DNA of 64,000 nucleotides. Source: Dicyema japonicum (lineage: Eukaryota; Dicyemida; Rhombozoa; Dicyemidae). A program made the translations under genes and the position numbers. A model generated the notes under the pieces. It made no database searches. It saw nothing but the letters and a program-made list of their open reading frames with translations, and was not told where the DNA came from. Below, in pieces: positions 43,682-54,873 of the stretch (positions within the stretch are counted from its first letter, which is position 1; each line of letters opens with the position of its first letter). The stretch is from positions 713,862 to 777,861 of the forward strand of contig RDEW01000001.1 in the NCBI GenBank assembly GCA_011109175.1. Direction: 5' to 3'.

Positions 43682-44119
43682 ATGCGAGATTATTATGACG
43701 AGTACTTTGGATTTATCCCCGAGGATGACACAGATGAAAGTAACTTTGATTTTTATTCTCATAGTGGTTGAATTAACGGAAGAAGATCATGAAAACCTGA
43801 AAAAAAACTTACTCCCACTTAGAATCGAGGTACTTAATCTAAGTTACCGAATAAGACCAATTCCGATGAGGATTGGACTGACTTTACCGAGGATTCCCAC
43901 AACAATTATATAGCGTTTATGGAAGACTTCATGTGTCCATCATTTGAACATTCTGTCTCAGATGTGGATCCAATTTCGTCAATTTTTAAGATCCCGTTCA
44001 ACGTGGCGGTCCAGTGTGATAAAGAAAGCGACAAATATACTACAGAATGCGACCCTACTGACAATGAGCAGAGTGAATTTGTGGAAAGAGCCTCTCAGGT
44101 TTGCTTTGTGGTCACCTAG
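43682..44119 (+). CDS. Candidate acidic protein gene with short introns
   Basis: ATG 43682: MRDYYDEYFGFIPEDDTDES, NFDFYSH. Removing 43764-43782 (19 bp, GTGGTTGAATTAACGGAAG) continues KDHENLKKNLLPLRIE. A second break is bridged by 43830-43843 (14 bp) or 43830-43870 (41 bp) into DWTDFTEDSHNNYIAFMEDF, VQCDKESDKYTTECDPTDNE and VERASQVCFVVT, stop 44117-44119. Strongly acidic, no known domain. Phases agree for both choices. Could equally be a LINE ORF1-type remnant. Confidence 0.35.
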
Positions 44120-44286
44120 ACTACGCTTGATGTCAGCAATGATAATGCTGTAATAAGGACCTTGAAAAGTGTATTGGGAAAATGCAGTCTTTTTTGAATG
44201 ACAATTAGTCCTTTTTGTTTTTTGTTAGATTTGCTTTTATATTTGAATTCGATGATTTTTAGTCCGGTAGTATAGTTTTTTTACTG

Positions 44287-44566
44287 ATGCTCCCTAACGA
44301 CCGTGGACCATTCTACGGAGACATGGATTGGGAGCTGTCTAGAGAGGGAGAATGTGAGATGGAGTATGGGAGTTTGTTGTAACAGGACAGCAAAGGAGGG
44401 TGACGCTGCTGTTGATTTTTCAGGTTGCACCGCTTTGGCATGGCAGTGCAATAGTGAAAGTGTATTGGTGGTGACTTACCTTAATTTCGGGATATGTCTA
44501 TGCAGCTTGATGAGATGTGAAAGTCTTATTGTTAAATGGAAGACTCTGAAAACTTGGATACACTAA
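44287..44566 (+). CDS. Candidate cysteine-rich small protein with a 19-bp intron
   Basis: ATG 44287: MLPNDRGPFYGDMDWELSRE, GECEMEYG. Removing 44372-44390 (19 bp, GTTTGTTGTAACAGGACAG) continues KEGDAAVDFSGCTALAWQCN, VLVVTYLNFGICLCSLMRCE, TLKTWIH; 86 residues. Acidic N-terminus like its upstream neighbour, so the two may be parts of one gene. Unrecognised. Confidence 0.3.
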
Positions 44567-45192
44567 GCTTTGAACTAAAAAAATGTCGGACATTCAACAT
44601 TTTCGAGTTCGAATTGGTCATGTTCTCATTTTACTTGTGGCAAGCTTGATTGAAGCTAACGTGTGATTGATGCTAATATGTGACATGCTGGAATGGTTAA
44701 CATCACCATTTCGATTGATCGAAAGGTTATATAATAAAGTAAGAGCTATGAGGACAAGGGGACCGAATTTCATTTAGTATTTCATCTTGTCCGCTGGATT
44801 TTAATCTCTGTAAGTGAGAAAGTAACTAGATAGCGAAAACACCATTGTTTCAACCAGGATATTTTTATAGAGTGACTATTTTTAGAACTGAAGTTCATTA
44901 AATTATTGAGTCTTTTGTTGTCTTCCAGTTTGTTAAAATCCCTGAAGCTTGCTGCTACGTGGGCCGGTTATTGAAGCTGACGACTCAGATTGAATGATGA
45001 TAAGTGGAAGTAACATGTCAATATTTCTTCCTCTAATAATGCAAAAATTCTGAAAACACGTCGATTTTGGCTTTCAAAATTGATAGTTTTTAGACTCGTT
45101 CGACTACTTCATCAAAAAGAAGTACAATAAGAATTTCAAAATTATTTAAATCATAAATTACGATTTTACTTTGATCGGTAATTACTCATGTT
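44567..45192. other. No recognised feature
   Basis: AT-rich sequence with no frame or repeat I can support. Confidence 0.5.
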
Positions 45193-45603
45193 GTGGTCAC
45201 TCGCCATGTAGAAACAATACCTCCAAAATCAAGCCATTGGAATCTTTCTTTATTGGATGGTCCTCTTCTAACAAATTTGTGGCCAAACGAACCAGAGGAA
45301 GTTCAAAATCAAATGCAAAAATTTCTGGCATCGGGGTTACTACAGCTTAATCTGACGANAGAAACAATACCTCCAAAATCAAGCCATTGGAATCTTTCTT
45401 TATTGGATGGTCCTCTTCTAACAAATTTGTGGCCAAACGAACCAGAGGAAGTTCAAAATCAAATGCAAAAATTTCTGGCATCTGGGTTACTACAGCTTAA
45501 TCTGAAGAAGGCCAAATCCTTCTGTAGCTGGACATGTCCGTCGTTCTCGGGAACTCTTGGCAGGGGAGAAAGCCTTTTTCTCTATCTGGATTCGACCTAT
45601 TAG
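45193..45603 (+). CDS. Unrecognised ORF, duplicated around N at 45359
   Basis: Reads ETIPPKSSHWNLSLLDGPLL, TNLWPNEPEEVQNQMQKFLA and SGLLQLN on both sides of the N, with one or two differences; the second copy continues KKAKSFCSWTCPSF...LDSTY and a stop. The 150-bp duplication is probably a contig overlap, so the real frame would carry one copy. No ATG in a good position. No family recognised. Confidence 0.35.
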   Translation: MVTRHVETIPPKSSHWNLSLLDGPLLTNLWPNEPEEVQNQMQKFLASGLLQLNLTXETIPPKSSHWNLSLLDGPLLTNLWPNEPEEVQNQMQKFLASGLLQLNLKKAKSFCSWTCPSFSGTLGRGESLFLYLDSTY

Positions 45604-46170
45604 ATGTTGATGGACTCCTCCATCGTCTTGACTAACTCGTATCCTGGAGGGTCATCTAGTTTAGGATTCCAAGATTAGTTGCCACCTCTTACTTTTCAAA
45701 GTTAATCATTGGGACCATCGAGGACGACATTAATAAAAAAGGCATTTGAATTGATTGATAAACATGTTTCAGGGTTAATGGAAATTAAATAAACGGAATT
45801 GAAAATAATGGGACTTTATATAATGGAAATGATGAAATTGAAGGGATATGTTTAAAAGATTCAATAAGAATGATGAATATCTCGAAACTTCTTTATTCAA
45901 TACTTGCCATGAAGGCTCAAAGAATACTATGAATTAAGAATAAAAATTTTAAAGATTCTAAGAAATAAGTACAATAATGAGTTCAAAATAACTGATTATT
46001 TTTCATTAAATAAATTAAATCCTCTTTTTAGAATAGTATGAATTCAGAATAAAAATTTTAAAGATTCTAAGAAATAAGTATAATACTGAGTTCAAAATAA
46101 CAGATTATTTTTCATTAAATAAATTAAATCCTCTTTTTTTAGAAACAGCATATTTTGTTAATAAAAAATA
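45604..46170. repeat. Intergenic with a 109-bp tandem duplication
   Basis: gaattaagaataaaaatttt (45931) and gaattcagaataaaaatttt (46040) mark two units that both end ttaaatcctctttttag. Nothing else recognised. Confidence 0.6.
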
Positions 46171-46176
46171 CAAATA

Positions 46177-46661
46177 CTGTAAAGTCTCTCGAATCCGCCA
46201 ATTTCGGGAATCGGCAAAATCTGGTCTATTCGAGAGACTTGTTGATTTTTTCGTCCATTAATAATGTAAATCCAAAAAATTATTTATAAACAAAAAATTC
46301 AGTAAGTTTTGATTTGTTTCTTTCGGGTCATTGAAGATCCAAGCTTTTCAATAGACTCAAGATTTTAGACATTAAAGAATTCTTCTTGATTATAGAATTT
46401 TTTTAATTAATTGAGGCTAGAAAAGCCTCGTTAATAGTGACACCATTCTGACTTTATTCAAGAGGTCTTTCACTATCAATTTCTTGTTCTATTTTCTCCG
46501 AATTATTCAAATCATGTTCTTCATTTTCATTGTAGTCAACTTCGATATAAAGTCTCTCTTCTAAAGGATCACTTATGTTCATTTTGTCTAGAATATATTC
46601 TAATTTTTAATAACAGGGTTTTCATAATAGTTATAATTGGCGAATCCGAGAGACTTTACTG
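46177..46661. mobile_element. Non-autonomous pogo/Tigger-type DNA element (485 bp)
   Basis: Terminal inverted repeats: ctgtaaagtctctcgaatcc at the left and ggatccgagagactttactg-like (cgaatccgagagactttact) at the right, flanked by TA on each side (46175-46176, 46662-46663), the target site of the Tc1/mariner-pogo group. Internal sequence equals both ends of the longer element at 49733-51144 with about 830 bp deleted, so it is a deletion derivative. It keeps the 3' end of the transposase frame on the minus strand. It sits inside the left copy of the segmental duplication, in the gene opposite the LAMP-like gene. Confidence 0.8.
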
Positions 46662-46679
46662 TAATAGATAAAAAAACTG

Positions 46680-46797
46680 TGATCATATTAAAAAAACTGT
46701 GATCCTGTCTGGCGTAACCATAAAAAAAGTTGAAAATGCAGAAGACCTTGACTACTTAAAAGAGAAAACAAGAAAAGAGCTTCTTAAAAGAGGATAA
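46680..46797 (+). pseudogene. 3' end of an unrecognised gene, left copy
   Basis: Reads KKVENAEDLDYLKEKTRKEL LKRG and stops at TAA 46795-46797. Homologous stretches lie at 51640-51941 (plus) and 59932-60200 (minus), where the same stop is conserved. Its upstream part is cut off by the pogo-type element. It converges on the LAMP-like gene, tail to tail, 70 bp apart. Confidence 0.45.
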
Positions 46798-46866
46798 TTA
46801 CGAAATTATTATGAAAGTGCTTGGGAGCATTTAAAATAAAAAAAACAACGAGAAAATTAATAGCAG

Positions 46867-48032
46867 TTAAAGAACAGGAAGATATTCCATTGATCTTATA
46901 TTTCGGCATTTAATAACAAATGTGATGAGTCCGATGATTGTAAGTGCGAGAAAAGAGAACATAATTCCTATAATTATAAAATTTTTTGAATCATTAGAAT
47001 TTGTATTTTTTCCAGGAGTTACTTTTTCAAAACACTCTGACTCTAAAATTCAGGAAAAATCAAACCTTTTCCAGTATAATGGGAATTAAACTCACTCTGA
47101 AGAATTTGTGCCTTAAATGATGAAAACTCAGCATATATGTCATCAGAAAATTTAGTGAGAGACAATTCGAAGTTACAGGAATTTCCAACATCAATCAATT
47201 TGGTTTTATTAGGACTCCAAGACCCGTTATAGATATTATTGATGACTATCTGAATTTTGGAAATATAATATTTGTTTTGAGACAAAATAAATGTAAAAAG
47301 TATCTCAAATTAAAACTCCTTAAGAGATAACACAACACTATTGTTATCAAAGTTAATCTTCGAATTCAGATTCTCGAAAACTAACAAATTATCAATCTAA
47401 TATTAAAATATACAATTTACAATTTCTACAGTGTGATTATAAAAAAAGGTGATTCTAAAATGCCCACTTAATATTCCTTTCAGTCGATTTTCCGCAATAA
47501 AATACCAATATTGAACATTTGGATCGTTAGATGGATCACAGTCATGTGCTAAATTAAATTATGTCAAACCTTTTCCAATAAAATATGGATTTGATTGTTT
47601 AATGTAGTATTCTATCACCAAAGAATATAATGTGAGAATATTACCATTCTCAAAACTTACGGACATATATCCGCATCTGTAATAATCTCCATGTTTAATA
47701 TTTGGTAGATTTGTTGTATTTGTGTAGGTTTTATTATCTTTGAGTGTTAACTATTAAATACTAGAATTTAATTCTATTTTTATTGAAATGTTGTAAAATT
47801 TGTCTGAGAATTCAATAAAAAATTGGTAGATCAAATTATTTGTTTTGATTGTAATTGGCATTTTATCATAAAAGTGGTGAGAAATAGTTTTAATTGAATA
47901 ATTGTTTGTCTACCATTATTATTCATAAAATACATTTGTAAGTGTACTTTTCAATACACTTTTAAAATATACTGACATTGGATGTTTAAAGTCGAAATTC
48001 CTGATTGAGGACAAAAATATTAACAACAACAT
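46867..48032 (-). pseudogene. LAMP-like gene, left copy, one nonsense codon
   Basis: Same six-exon structure as the intact copy at 58700-59864: exons 47934-48032, 47762-47909, 47570-47737, 47421-47548, 47066-47396, 46867-47042; introns 47910-47933 (24 bp), 47738-47761 (24), 47549-47569 (21), 47397-47420 (24), 47043-47065 (23). Encodes signal sequence MLLLIFLSSI, GDYYRCGYMSVSFENGN, VGNSCNFELSLTKFSDD, HYTGK joined to ESECFEKVTPGKN, a membrane helix and the tail RSMEYLPVL. Exon 5 has a TAA (SLKEF then stop) where the other copy reads SLKGNNLEI. Exon 1 is tandemly duplicated. Either a decaying paralogue or an assembly variant. Confidence 0.75.
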
Positions 48033-48182
48033 AATATGTAAAATGAACACGTTATAAAATACATTTGTAAGTGTACTTTTCAATACACTTTTAAAATATA
48101 CTGACATTGGATGTTTAAAGTCTAAATTCGTGATTGAAGACAAAAATATTAACAACAACATAATATGTAAAATGAACACGTC
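47925..48182. repeat. 129-bp tandem duplication covering exon 1 of the left LAMP-like copy
   Basis: ataaaatacatttgtaagtg begins units at 47925 and 48054. Each encodes MLLLIFLSSI, FKHPMSVYFKSVLKSTLTN. The right arm has only one copy, so this is either recent or an assembly product. Confidence 0.8.
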
Positions 48183-49732
48183 GATGTGTATAATTTAGGT
48201 CACTCGTTATATTATTGAATTTATTTTTAATAATTAAAAAAATGATTTTTATATTAATTTTATAATTACACTTATTTTCATGAATTCATTAATCAAGAAA
48301 GTCCTACACCATAATGCAAAGTTATACGTCTTTAAGAATTTCATGGTATTTTATCGTAATCCACCAAAAGTCCTTCGGTTTTGGCGGAATTTTTAATGAT
48401 CGAAGAAAAACTTAATCAGCGATATTCGTAAATGATCAAAACAACTATTTTATCGCACAATCGAATAAATATTTGTTACCAAATGATTTAATATATCTTT
48501 AAATTGTAAACGTATTTCCTTTAATTCGTCAGGGGAAATGGGTTCTCAATTATGAGACTGGCCACTAGTAGTTAACTGCTTGTTTTTGTATTAAACCGTT
48601 TTTATTTAAAAAACTTGTTACCAAATGATTTAATATATCTTTAAATTGAAAACATATTTCCTTTAAATCGTCAGGGGAAATGGGTTCTCAATTATGAGAC
48701 TGGCCACTAGTAGTTAACTGCTTGTTTTTGTATTAAACCGTTTTTATTTAAAAAAATATTAATACTAGGAGAATATTCTGAAGTGAATTGAATATAAAAA
48801 TTAAAGCCAGTATTAACAAATAATACAGATATTCATTAATAGGTGGCATAAAAGGAATTCATACACAAATCGTTAATTCATACACTAATTCATTAATAAA
48901 TTTTTGCTGCTTTTATGTGCTAAAGTGGATAGGATAAGATAGTAAATTGGTTTATTCGNCAGGGGAAATGGGTTCTTAATTATGAGACTGGCCACTAGTA
49001 GTTAACTGCTTGTTTTTGTATTAAACCGTTTTTATTTTAAAAAAATTTTAATACTAGGAGAATATTCTGAAGTGAATTGAATATAAAAATTAAAGCCAGT
49101 ATTAACAAATAATACAGATATTCATTAATAGGTGGCATAAAAGGAATTCATACACAAATCGTTAATTCATACACTAATACATTAATAAATTTTTGTTGCT
49201 TTTATGTGCTAAAGTGGATAGGATAAGATAGTAAATTGGTTTATTGGTCGGGCCTCTATTCCTTAAATGTCTAATTAATGACATACTAAGTCTCCCGGTG
49301 GTATGAATATAAGGATTTGTTTTTTCTCAAATCATAGCGAAATTAGCAGAAAGGTCACGAACAATGAAGCCAATGACAATTCCATCTAAACTTGAATGTT
49401 TTCATAAACTCATTTTATTAAAATTATACAATTTTATTTATTTAACAGTTCTTACGGAAGGAGCATGTATTGTTTCCATTACTTAAACCTCACCTTAGGC
49501 AAAAGTCACACTTTATTTTAAGAGTAGAAGCAGTAGTGTGAATTAATCAAAAGCATATCTAAGACATTGAAAATTTTCTTGACTTTTTTTTGTTTGTGAG
49601 TCCCAGAAGACAATTCAGTTCCGAGTGATGACATGCTCGCTGATAACGGCGTCACTCGTTAACCCTAATTTTATTTTTGTTATAATTTGGGCGATTTTTT
49701 TGACTTTATAAATGCGAAATTTTGACCTAAAA

Positions 49733-51144
49733 TCCGCCAATTTAGGGGATCATCAAAATCTGGCCTATTCGAGAGACTTATTGATTTTTTCGTCCATTAA
49801 TAATGTAAATCCAAAAAAATTATTTATAAACAAAAAATTCAGTAAGTTTTGATTTGTTTCTTTCGTGTCATTGAAGATCCAAGCTTTTCAATAGACTCAA
49901 GATTTTCGACATTAAAGAATTCTTCTTGATTATAGAATTTTTTTAATTTATTTGAGGCTAGAAAAGCCTCGCTAATAGTGACACCATTCTGACTTTCTTC
50001 AAGGGGTCCTTCACTATCAATTTCTTAAAGAATTCTTCTTGATTATAGAATTTTTTTAATTTATTTAAGGCTAGAAAAGCCTCGCTAATAGTGACACCAT
50101 TCTGACTTTCTTCAAGGGGTCCTTCACTATCAATTTCTTGTTCTATTTTCTCCGAATCATTCAAATCAAGTTCTTCATTTTCATTGTAGTCAACTTCGAT
50201 ATAAAGTCTCTCTTCTAAAGGATCACTTATGTTCATTTTGTCTAGAATATATTCTAATTTTTAATAACAGGGTTTTCATAATTTATATTTTCAATGTTTT
50301 GAATTCATTTTGCGTGCATTTGAATATTAAGAACTATCTACTTTTTTTAAGCATTGACTGAAAATCTGTCTTTCAATACTTAATAACCTGATTTAAAGTT
50401 ACTACAAACACTTTTGGACTGTATCATATTGTAAAATAAACCAGTTTCGTCGGCATTATAAACATTGAGCTCCATGGAGATTGATTTTATTTTTGATTAA
50501 TTCAATAAAATCTGATACCACATTAGGCTCACAATTTAAAGTTGCAGATTTTCCATGCATTTTTCATAACTTAAAACCATTCCTCTTTTTAAATTTAACA
50601 AGCTACCTTTTGGTTCCTTTGAATCAGTGATCTTACGTTTCTATGCAAATATTGTGGCTATCTCAGTAATAATTTAATCGTTCAAAATGGCTCCTTTAAC
50701 ATTCATTGAATTAACCTAGGAAATCTTATCATAATGATTTCACTTCACTTTAAATATTCTTTGCGAGAAATGTCAGATCGTAGTTATTCAACATATTTTC
50801 AGATCCTCTTTTACTTCTCAGATCATCAGTGAATTTAAGAGAAAAAAGTGCATTATATTTTTTGGAAAAAATTTCTGAAATTTTTATTGAGAGTATTCAA
50901 TATTCAATTCAATAAACTTTAAAATGGCAATTTTTGTTTGTTGTTTAATCGTGTGCAGCTACATTTCATAAAAACAACAATAAACAATGACAACGTGATA
51001 ATAAGTTATTTTAAAAAATATTTAAAATTAAGAGACATGGCGGATTCATTAAATAAATCTAGCGGATACAAGAAATTTTGTTAGAAAAAATGGCGGATTC
51101 GAGAATTTATTAGTTATAATCGGCGGATCCGAGAGACTTTACTG
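49733..51144 (-). mobile_element. pogo/Tigger-type DNA transposon with decayed transposase
   Basis: Right terminal repeat cgagagactttactg ends at 51144, followed by TA; the left terminus has lost its first bases. Minus strand shows the DDE catalytic block NVYNADETGLFYNMI (about 50425-50475) and the transposase C-terminus EEVDYNENEELDL-like sequence, SQNGVTISEAFLALNKLKKF (49958-50236). NADETGLF is diagnostic of the pogo/Tigger DDE domain. Stops interrupt the frame and the N-terminal DNA-binding part is not clear. A 113-bp tandem duplication lies at 49914-50139. Confidence 0.8.
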
Positions 51145-51639
51145 TAATTGTTTTAAAATGTAAGAATTATATATACTCTCTATATTTGGGGCACTTTTCT
51201 ATTGGGGCGGGGTTGTACTGTAGATTGATTTGCTTTTCTTCATAATAGTCGATTGTTTTGACAAATTATTGCGAAGCCACCTGTGTAGATGGCCTCTCTC
51301 CTTCTAACCTTGTTATGACAGCAACTAACCTAGACTCTTCTTCGGGGAGGCTAAAACCTTAAAGCTGAAGAAATACGTATGTCCCGGTGGACAGTTCATT
51401 TTTGATCAGTATCCGTGGAGACTTCAAAATTTAAAAAAAGCAGGTCAATGATTCTGCTAGACAGAATCAGATCGCTCGTCGCGAAGAAAAATGATAAGAA
51501 GTTTAAAAAAATATGATAAATTCAAGGTCATTATACCGCACAATCGATTGTTACAATTCATATAGAAAGTTGCTCAATTTTAATATCATTCTCTTAAGCG
51601 ATCTTAAAAAGAGATCTTCTAAGGCCCTATGACTTAACT
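51145..51639. other. Intergenic, short shared repeat only
   Basis: About 51280-51340 (gatggcctctctccttctaa, gacagcaactaacc) resembles 29495-29545, a weak dispersed repeat. No gene. Confidence 0.35.
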
Positions 51640-52130
51640 TGTCTCGGCGACAACGGTCTGCTCATGAAATCTAATCAAAGGCTGTTGCAATTGGTTATTT
51701 AAAGTTCTCGAATACTAGCAATGCCTCCTTAACATTCAATGGGGAATCTTATAATTTTGACTGCAAAAAGGTGTATGCAGATGCCACATTGCGATTCAGA
51801 TTTTTTCAGAGATAAAAAAACTGTGATCATATTAAAAAAACTGTGATCCTGTCTGGCGTAACCATAAAACAAGTTGAAAATGCAGAAGACCTTGACTACT
51901 TAAAAGAGAAAGCAAGAAAAGAGCTACTTGAAAGAGGATAATTACGAAATTATTATGAAAGTGCTTGGGACCATTTAAAATAAAAAAAACAACGAGAAAA
52001 TTAATAGTAGTTAAAGAACAGGAAGATATTCCATTGATCTTATATTTCGGTATTTAATAACAAATGTGATGAGTCTGATGATTGTAAGTGTTAGAAAAGA
52101 GAACATAATTCTTATAATTACAAAATTTTC
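51640..52130 (+). repeat. Third, partial copy of the duplicated gene pair
   Basis: Same orientation as the left arm. Carries the unrecognised gene (YDLTCLGDNGLLMKSNQRLL, FDCKKVYADATLRFRFFQR, KVENAEDLDYLKEKARKELL ERG, stop 51939-51941) and only the last coding part of the LAMP-like gene (complement of 52011 onward), breaking off near 52130. Frame breaks in the first gene could reflect short introns (for example a 25-bp GTCTGC...CAAAG) but are not resolved. Confidence 0.65.
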
Positions 52131-52399
52131 GAATCTCGAATGTTACAAATTTTGAATGGAACGTAGACAAGTCTACATTGAGAGGGAACAAGGGAGTTAA
52201 TAGTTAATTCCCAAACTAAGGAAATTAATAAAATTTTCAATTCTTAGAGGTTTCTTAGATTTTATTTGCAGTCAATAGGAAATTGAGGTTGAGATGGTGA
52301 CGACATCTCTATTGCACAAATGTCTGAAACGAACTTAAAGCTCTTATTATAATTAGCACTTTTACGAGAGCCATGATATCTATAGCCCCGCATGTACAG

Positions 52400-52765
52400 C
52401 AAAGAATATAAGAGAATTAGTTAGGTTGCTCCAAACTCTTCTGTTCTTAGCTAGAACCATCAGTGAGTCCAGATCGTTCTTCACGGCCTTCAAATCGTTT
52501 TATAAAACGACCGGATGGACCCCACATCACTTGCAAATTTGGGAATGGAATAATATTTTGTTGCAAGTGGAAAGAAATATTGGGGGCGCCCGCGTACTAC
52601 GCTACCGGGGGAGCTAGATGAGGATCTCAAGGCAATCAACCGGAGGCTCGTGAGTGGGGAGAACCGAAACCGAAAACACTTTATTCAACAGGAATTAGGA
52701 ATTAGCTTGGAGGTTATTTACGAGTCCGCCTATGCGGCCTGGACTCTTCCGATGCACCCCATCTC
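52400..52765 (+). pseudogene. LINE C-terminal fragment, plus strand
   Basis: RLLQTLLFLARTISESRSFF, TGWTPHHLQIWEWNNILLQV, ERNIGGAR in one frame, then LDEDLKAINRRLVSGENRNR, HFIQQELGISLEVIYESAYA in the next. A close relative is at 63265-63500. Both look like the C-terminal end of a LINE polyprotein; no reverse transcriptase adjoins on the same strand. Confidence 0.5.
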
Positions 52766-52779
52766 CATTTTAATCTCTT

Positions 52780-54872
52780 CCTAGCGTCGGATCCCTTGAT
52801 CCTCTTTCCAAAATTTTTTGACTGGTGCAAGAATCTTGTTTTCTTTCGTACTTGGGACATCAAACAACTTTTTTCCCAAGGCCAACTTTATTGCTGACCT
52901 TCTCGACTTTTCCATGAGTAACATTATCCTATCTCTTTGGCGAGAGAAAAACCACGCTTCACATTCTTATAGTAGCTCCGGTAGAATAATCCTCATGAAG
53001 ATAAACAAGAAGGTCTCCAAGCTTACGAAAAACTTGCTTGTACAGAGAAGCGCTTGTAGCGTCTTCTTCCTTCTTCGTCTGACATCCTCCATGAAGGAAC
53101 CTCCTCCATCGATGACTATCCCGAGGTAGCGGAGTGAATTTACTTTTAGAATACAAAGCGAGTAGGGCTGCGTAGGATGTCTCCGTAGACGACTAACTCT
53201 CAAGTATCTGGACTTCTCAGTAAAGAGTCTCATCCCTCTCTTGGAGCACCAATCTTGCACTTGGTCAATGAATGACTTGATTCTTCTTTCCGATAGAGTT
53301 GACTTCCTCGACGTATTCGTAATCAGAATATCATCTGCGTATATTATCAGTTTGGTGTTCGCATCCGACGGAGTAGGGAAATCAGACAGAAACACATTGA
53401 ACAGAAGAACGCCCCTCTTCAATAGGAAATCCTTTGACATATTTGCCCCAACACGTATTCGGGAAGTACGTCCTGTTAAGAAATCTTTTATCTATGTGAA
53501 GAGTTTCTTTTGGATGTTAGCAGCCGCTAGCCTTGATAGGAGGGCTTTATGCCACACCCTATCGAGGCCTTGGACAGGTCCAAACACACCAGGTTGATTT
53601 GCCTCTTGAATTCCAGACCTCTCAGTACCATCGAATGCATGTGATGGATACAATCCGTGCAGGATTTTCCGGGTCTGAAGTTACATTGTTCCGCGAGGAG
53701 GAAACAGGTCTCTTCCATGTGTTCGTTTAGTCTCTTTAAGATAATTCTCACAGCAATCTTGGAGATAGAGCAGATTAGGCTGATTGGCCTATAGTTGAGG
53801 GGGTCTCTCCCCGACTTTCCTGATTTAAGTATCATCCTGACAATAGAGATTTTCCAGCGTCTTGAAATATATTCATGATCAATGCTTGCGTTGAATAAGT
53901 TTTTCAGCACGAGCAGCAGATCTTCTTGACCTTCCTTGAACATTCTCATGCTAATATGGTCATGTCCAGGGCCGTTAGCTTTGCATGCTCTAATAGCAAT
54001 AACGATGTCCTCTTGGTTATTTTCATATCAGTATCTTTGAGATTGTCCGGGGAGTAAGTAAGAAGTTCTTTTGAAGCTCTCAACTCTTCCCTCGGGATCA
54101 GCTCCGTCGGGTTGACTCCCTGGATACGGTCTAGTTGCTTCTTAAAAATATCTGGGACTTCTTCCATAGAATATGATCCACCTTCCGGTTTGTTCAGAAA
54201 GATTTTCATATCAGTTCTCTTCTGGCCTGTTATTCTTTTGTAGATCTTCTAGAACGAACGGTCTTTGGTTTTAGTTTGCTTCCTTCGACCCTCCAACATT
54301 GTTCTATTGCCAGTCATGTTCCCTCTTCAATGGCTTTTTTGATTATCTTTAGTTGACCAGTCAATGTAATCCATCCAGTCTACACATCTTCTGAGTTCGT
54401 TCCTCAGTCGGTTTATTTCTTTAATCATAGATAGCGTAGAAGGAGAGAAATTAATGCTCTTCTTATAAATGGTACCGGGGAGTCTCCTCCTGGCGTAAAG
54501 TGATATGTATATCTCCATCACAATTGAAAGGTCTCTGTCTATGTTGTCAATATCACTTCGGGGATAAGGCCCCTCCTTCCAGTTTTTGAGGTTTCTAGAT
54601 ATGTATTTTCTATAGTGTCCCCAATTCAGTCTAGTAGCCTGTGAACAATGACTCCGTAGTGTCCGGAGTCAAGTTCAGTGACATCTCTTGAGGGATGTGG
54701 TCGCTCCCGATTTCCCACATGATCATCGGTCTTTCCACATAAGTGTAGAGAAGTTGTGACACCAGGAACACCCCAGGCATGTCTCCCCCGTAGTATGAGA
54801 AGTGATTCGGCTTCTCTAACGTCATAATCTCGAAGCCAGTCATTTCGCTCAATTTTCTTAGCCTGATTCCAT
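52780..54872 (-). pseudogene. Jockey-like LINE, endonuclease end through reverse transcriptase
   Basis: Minus strand in order: endonuclease end IMWEIGSDHIPQEMSLNL (54631-54852), a basic linker EINRLRNELRRCVDWMDYID, VPDIFKKQLDRIQGVNP, reverse-transcriptase fingers RMILKSGKSGRDPLNYRPIS and EQCNFRPGKSCTDCIHHM, LVCLDLSKA, then palm LIIYADDILITN, DWCSKRGMRLFTEKS and SLRYLGIVID. Motif order and YADDILI place it with Jockey/R1-type elements. Short deletions and frameshifts (for example after LDLSKA near 53540) make it inactive. Truncated upstream at the N at 54873. Confidence 0.9.
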
Positions 54873-54873
54873 N

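Larger units (their letters stand above)
46690..49727. repeat. Left arm of a large inverted duplication
   Basis: Reverse complement of about 57550-60200. Contains the left LAMP-like copy, its upstream region (48183-49727, no gene seen), a 142-bp tandem duplication (48473-48614, 48615-48756) and duplicated contig ends around the N at 48959. Similarity ends at 49727, where the longer pogo-type element begins. Confidence 0.8.
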
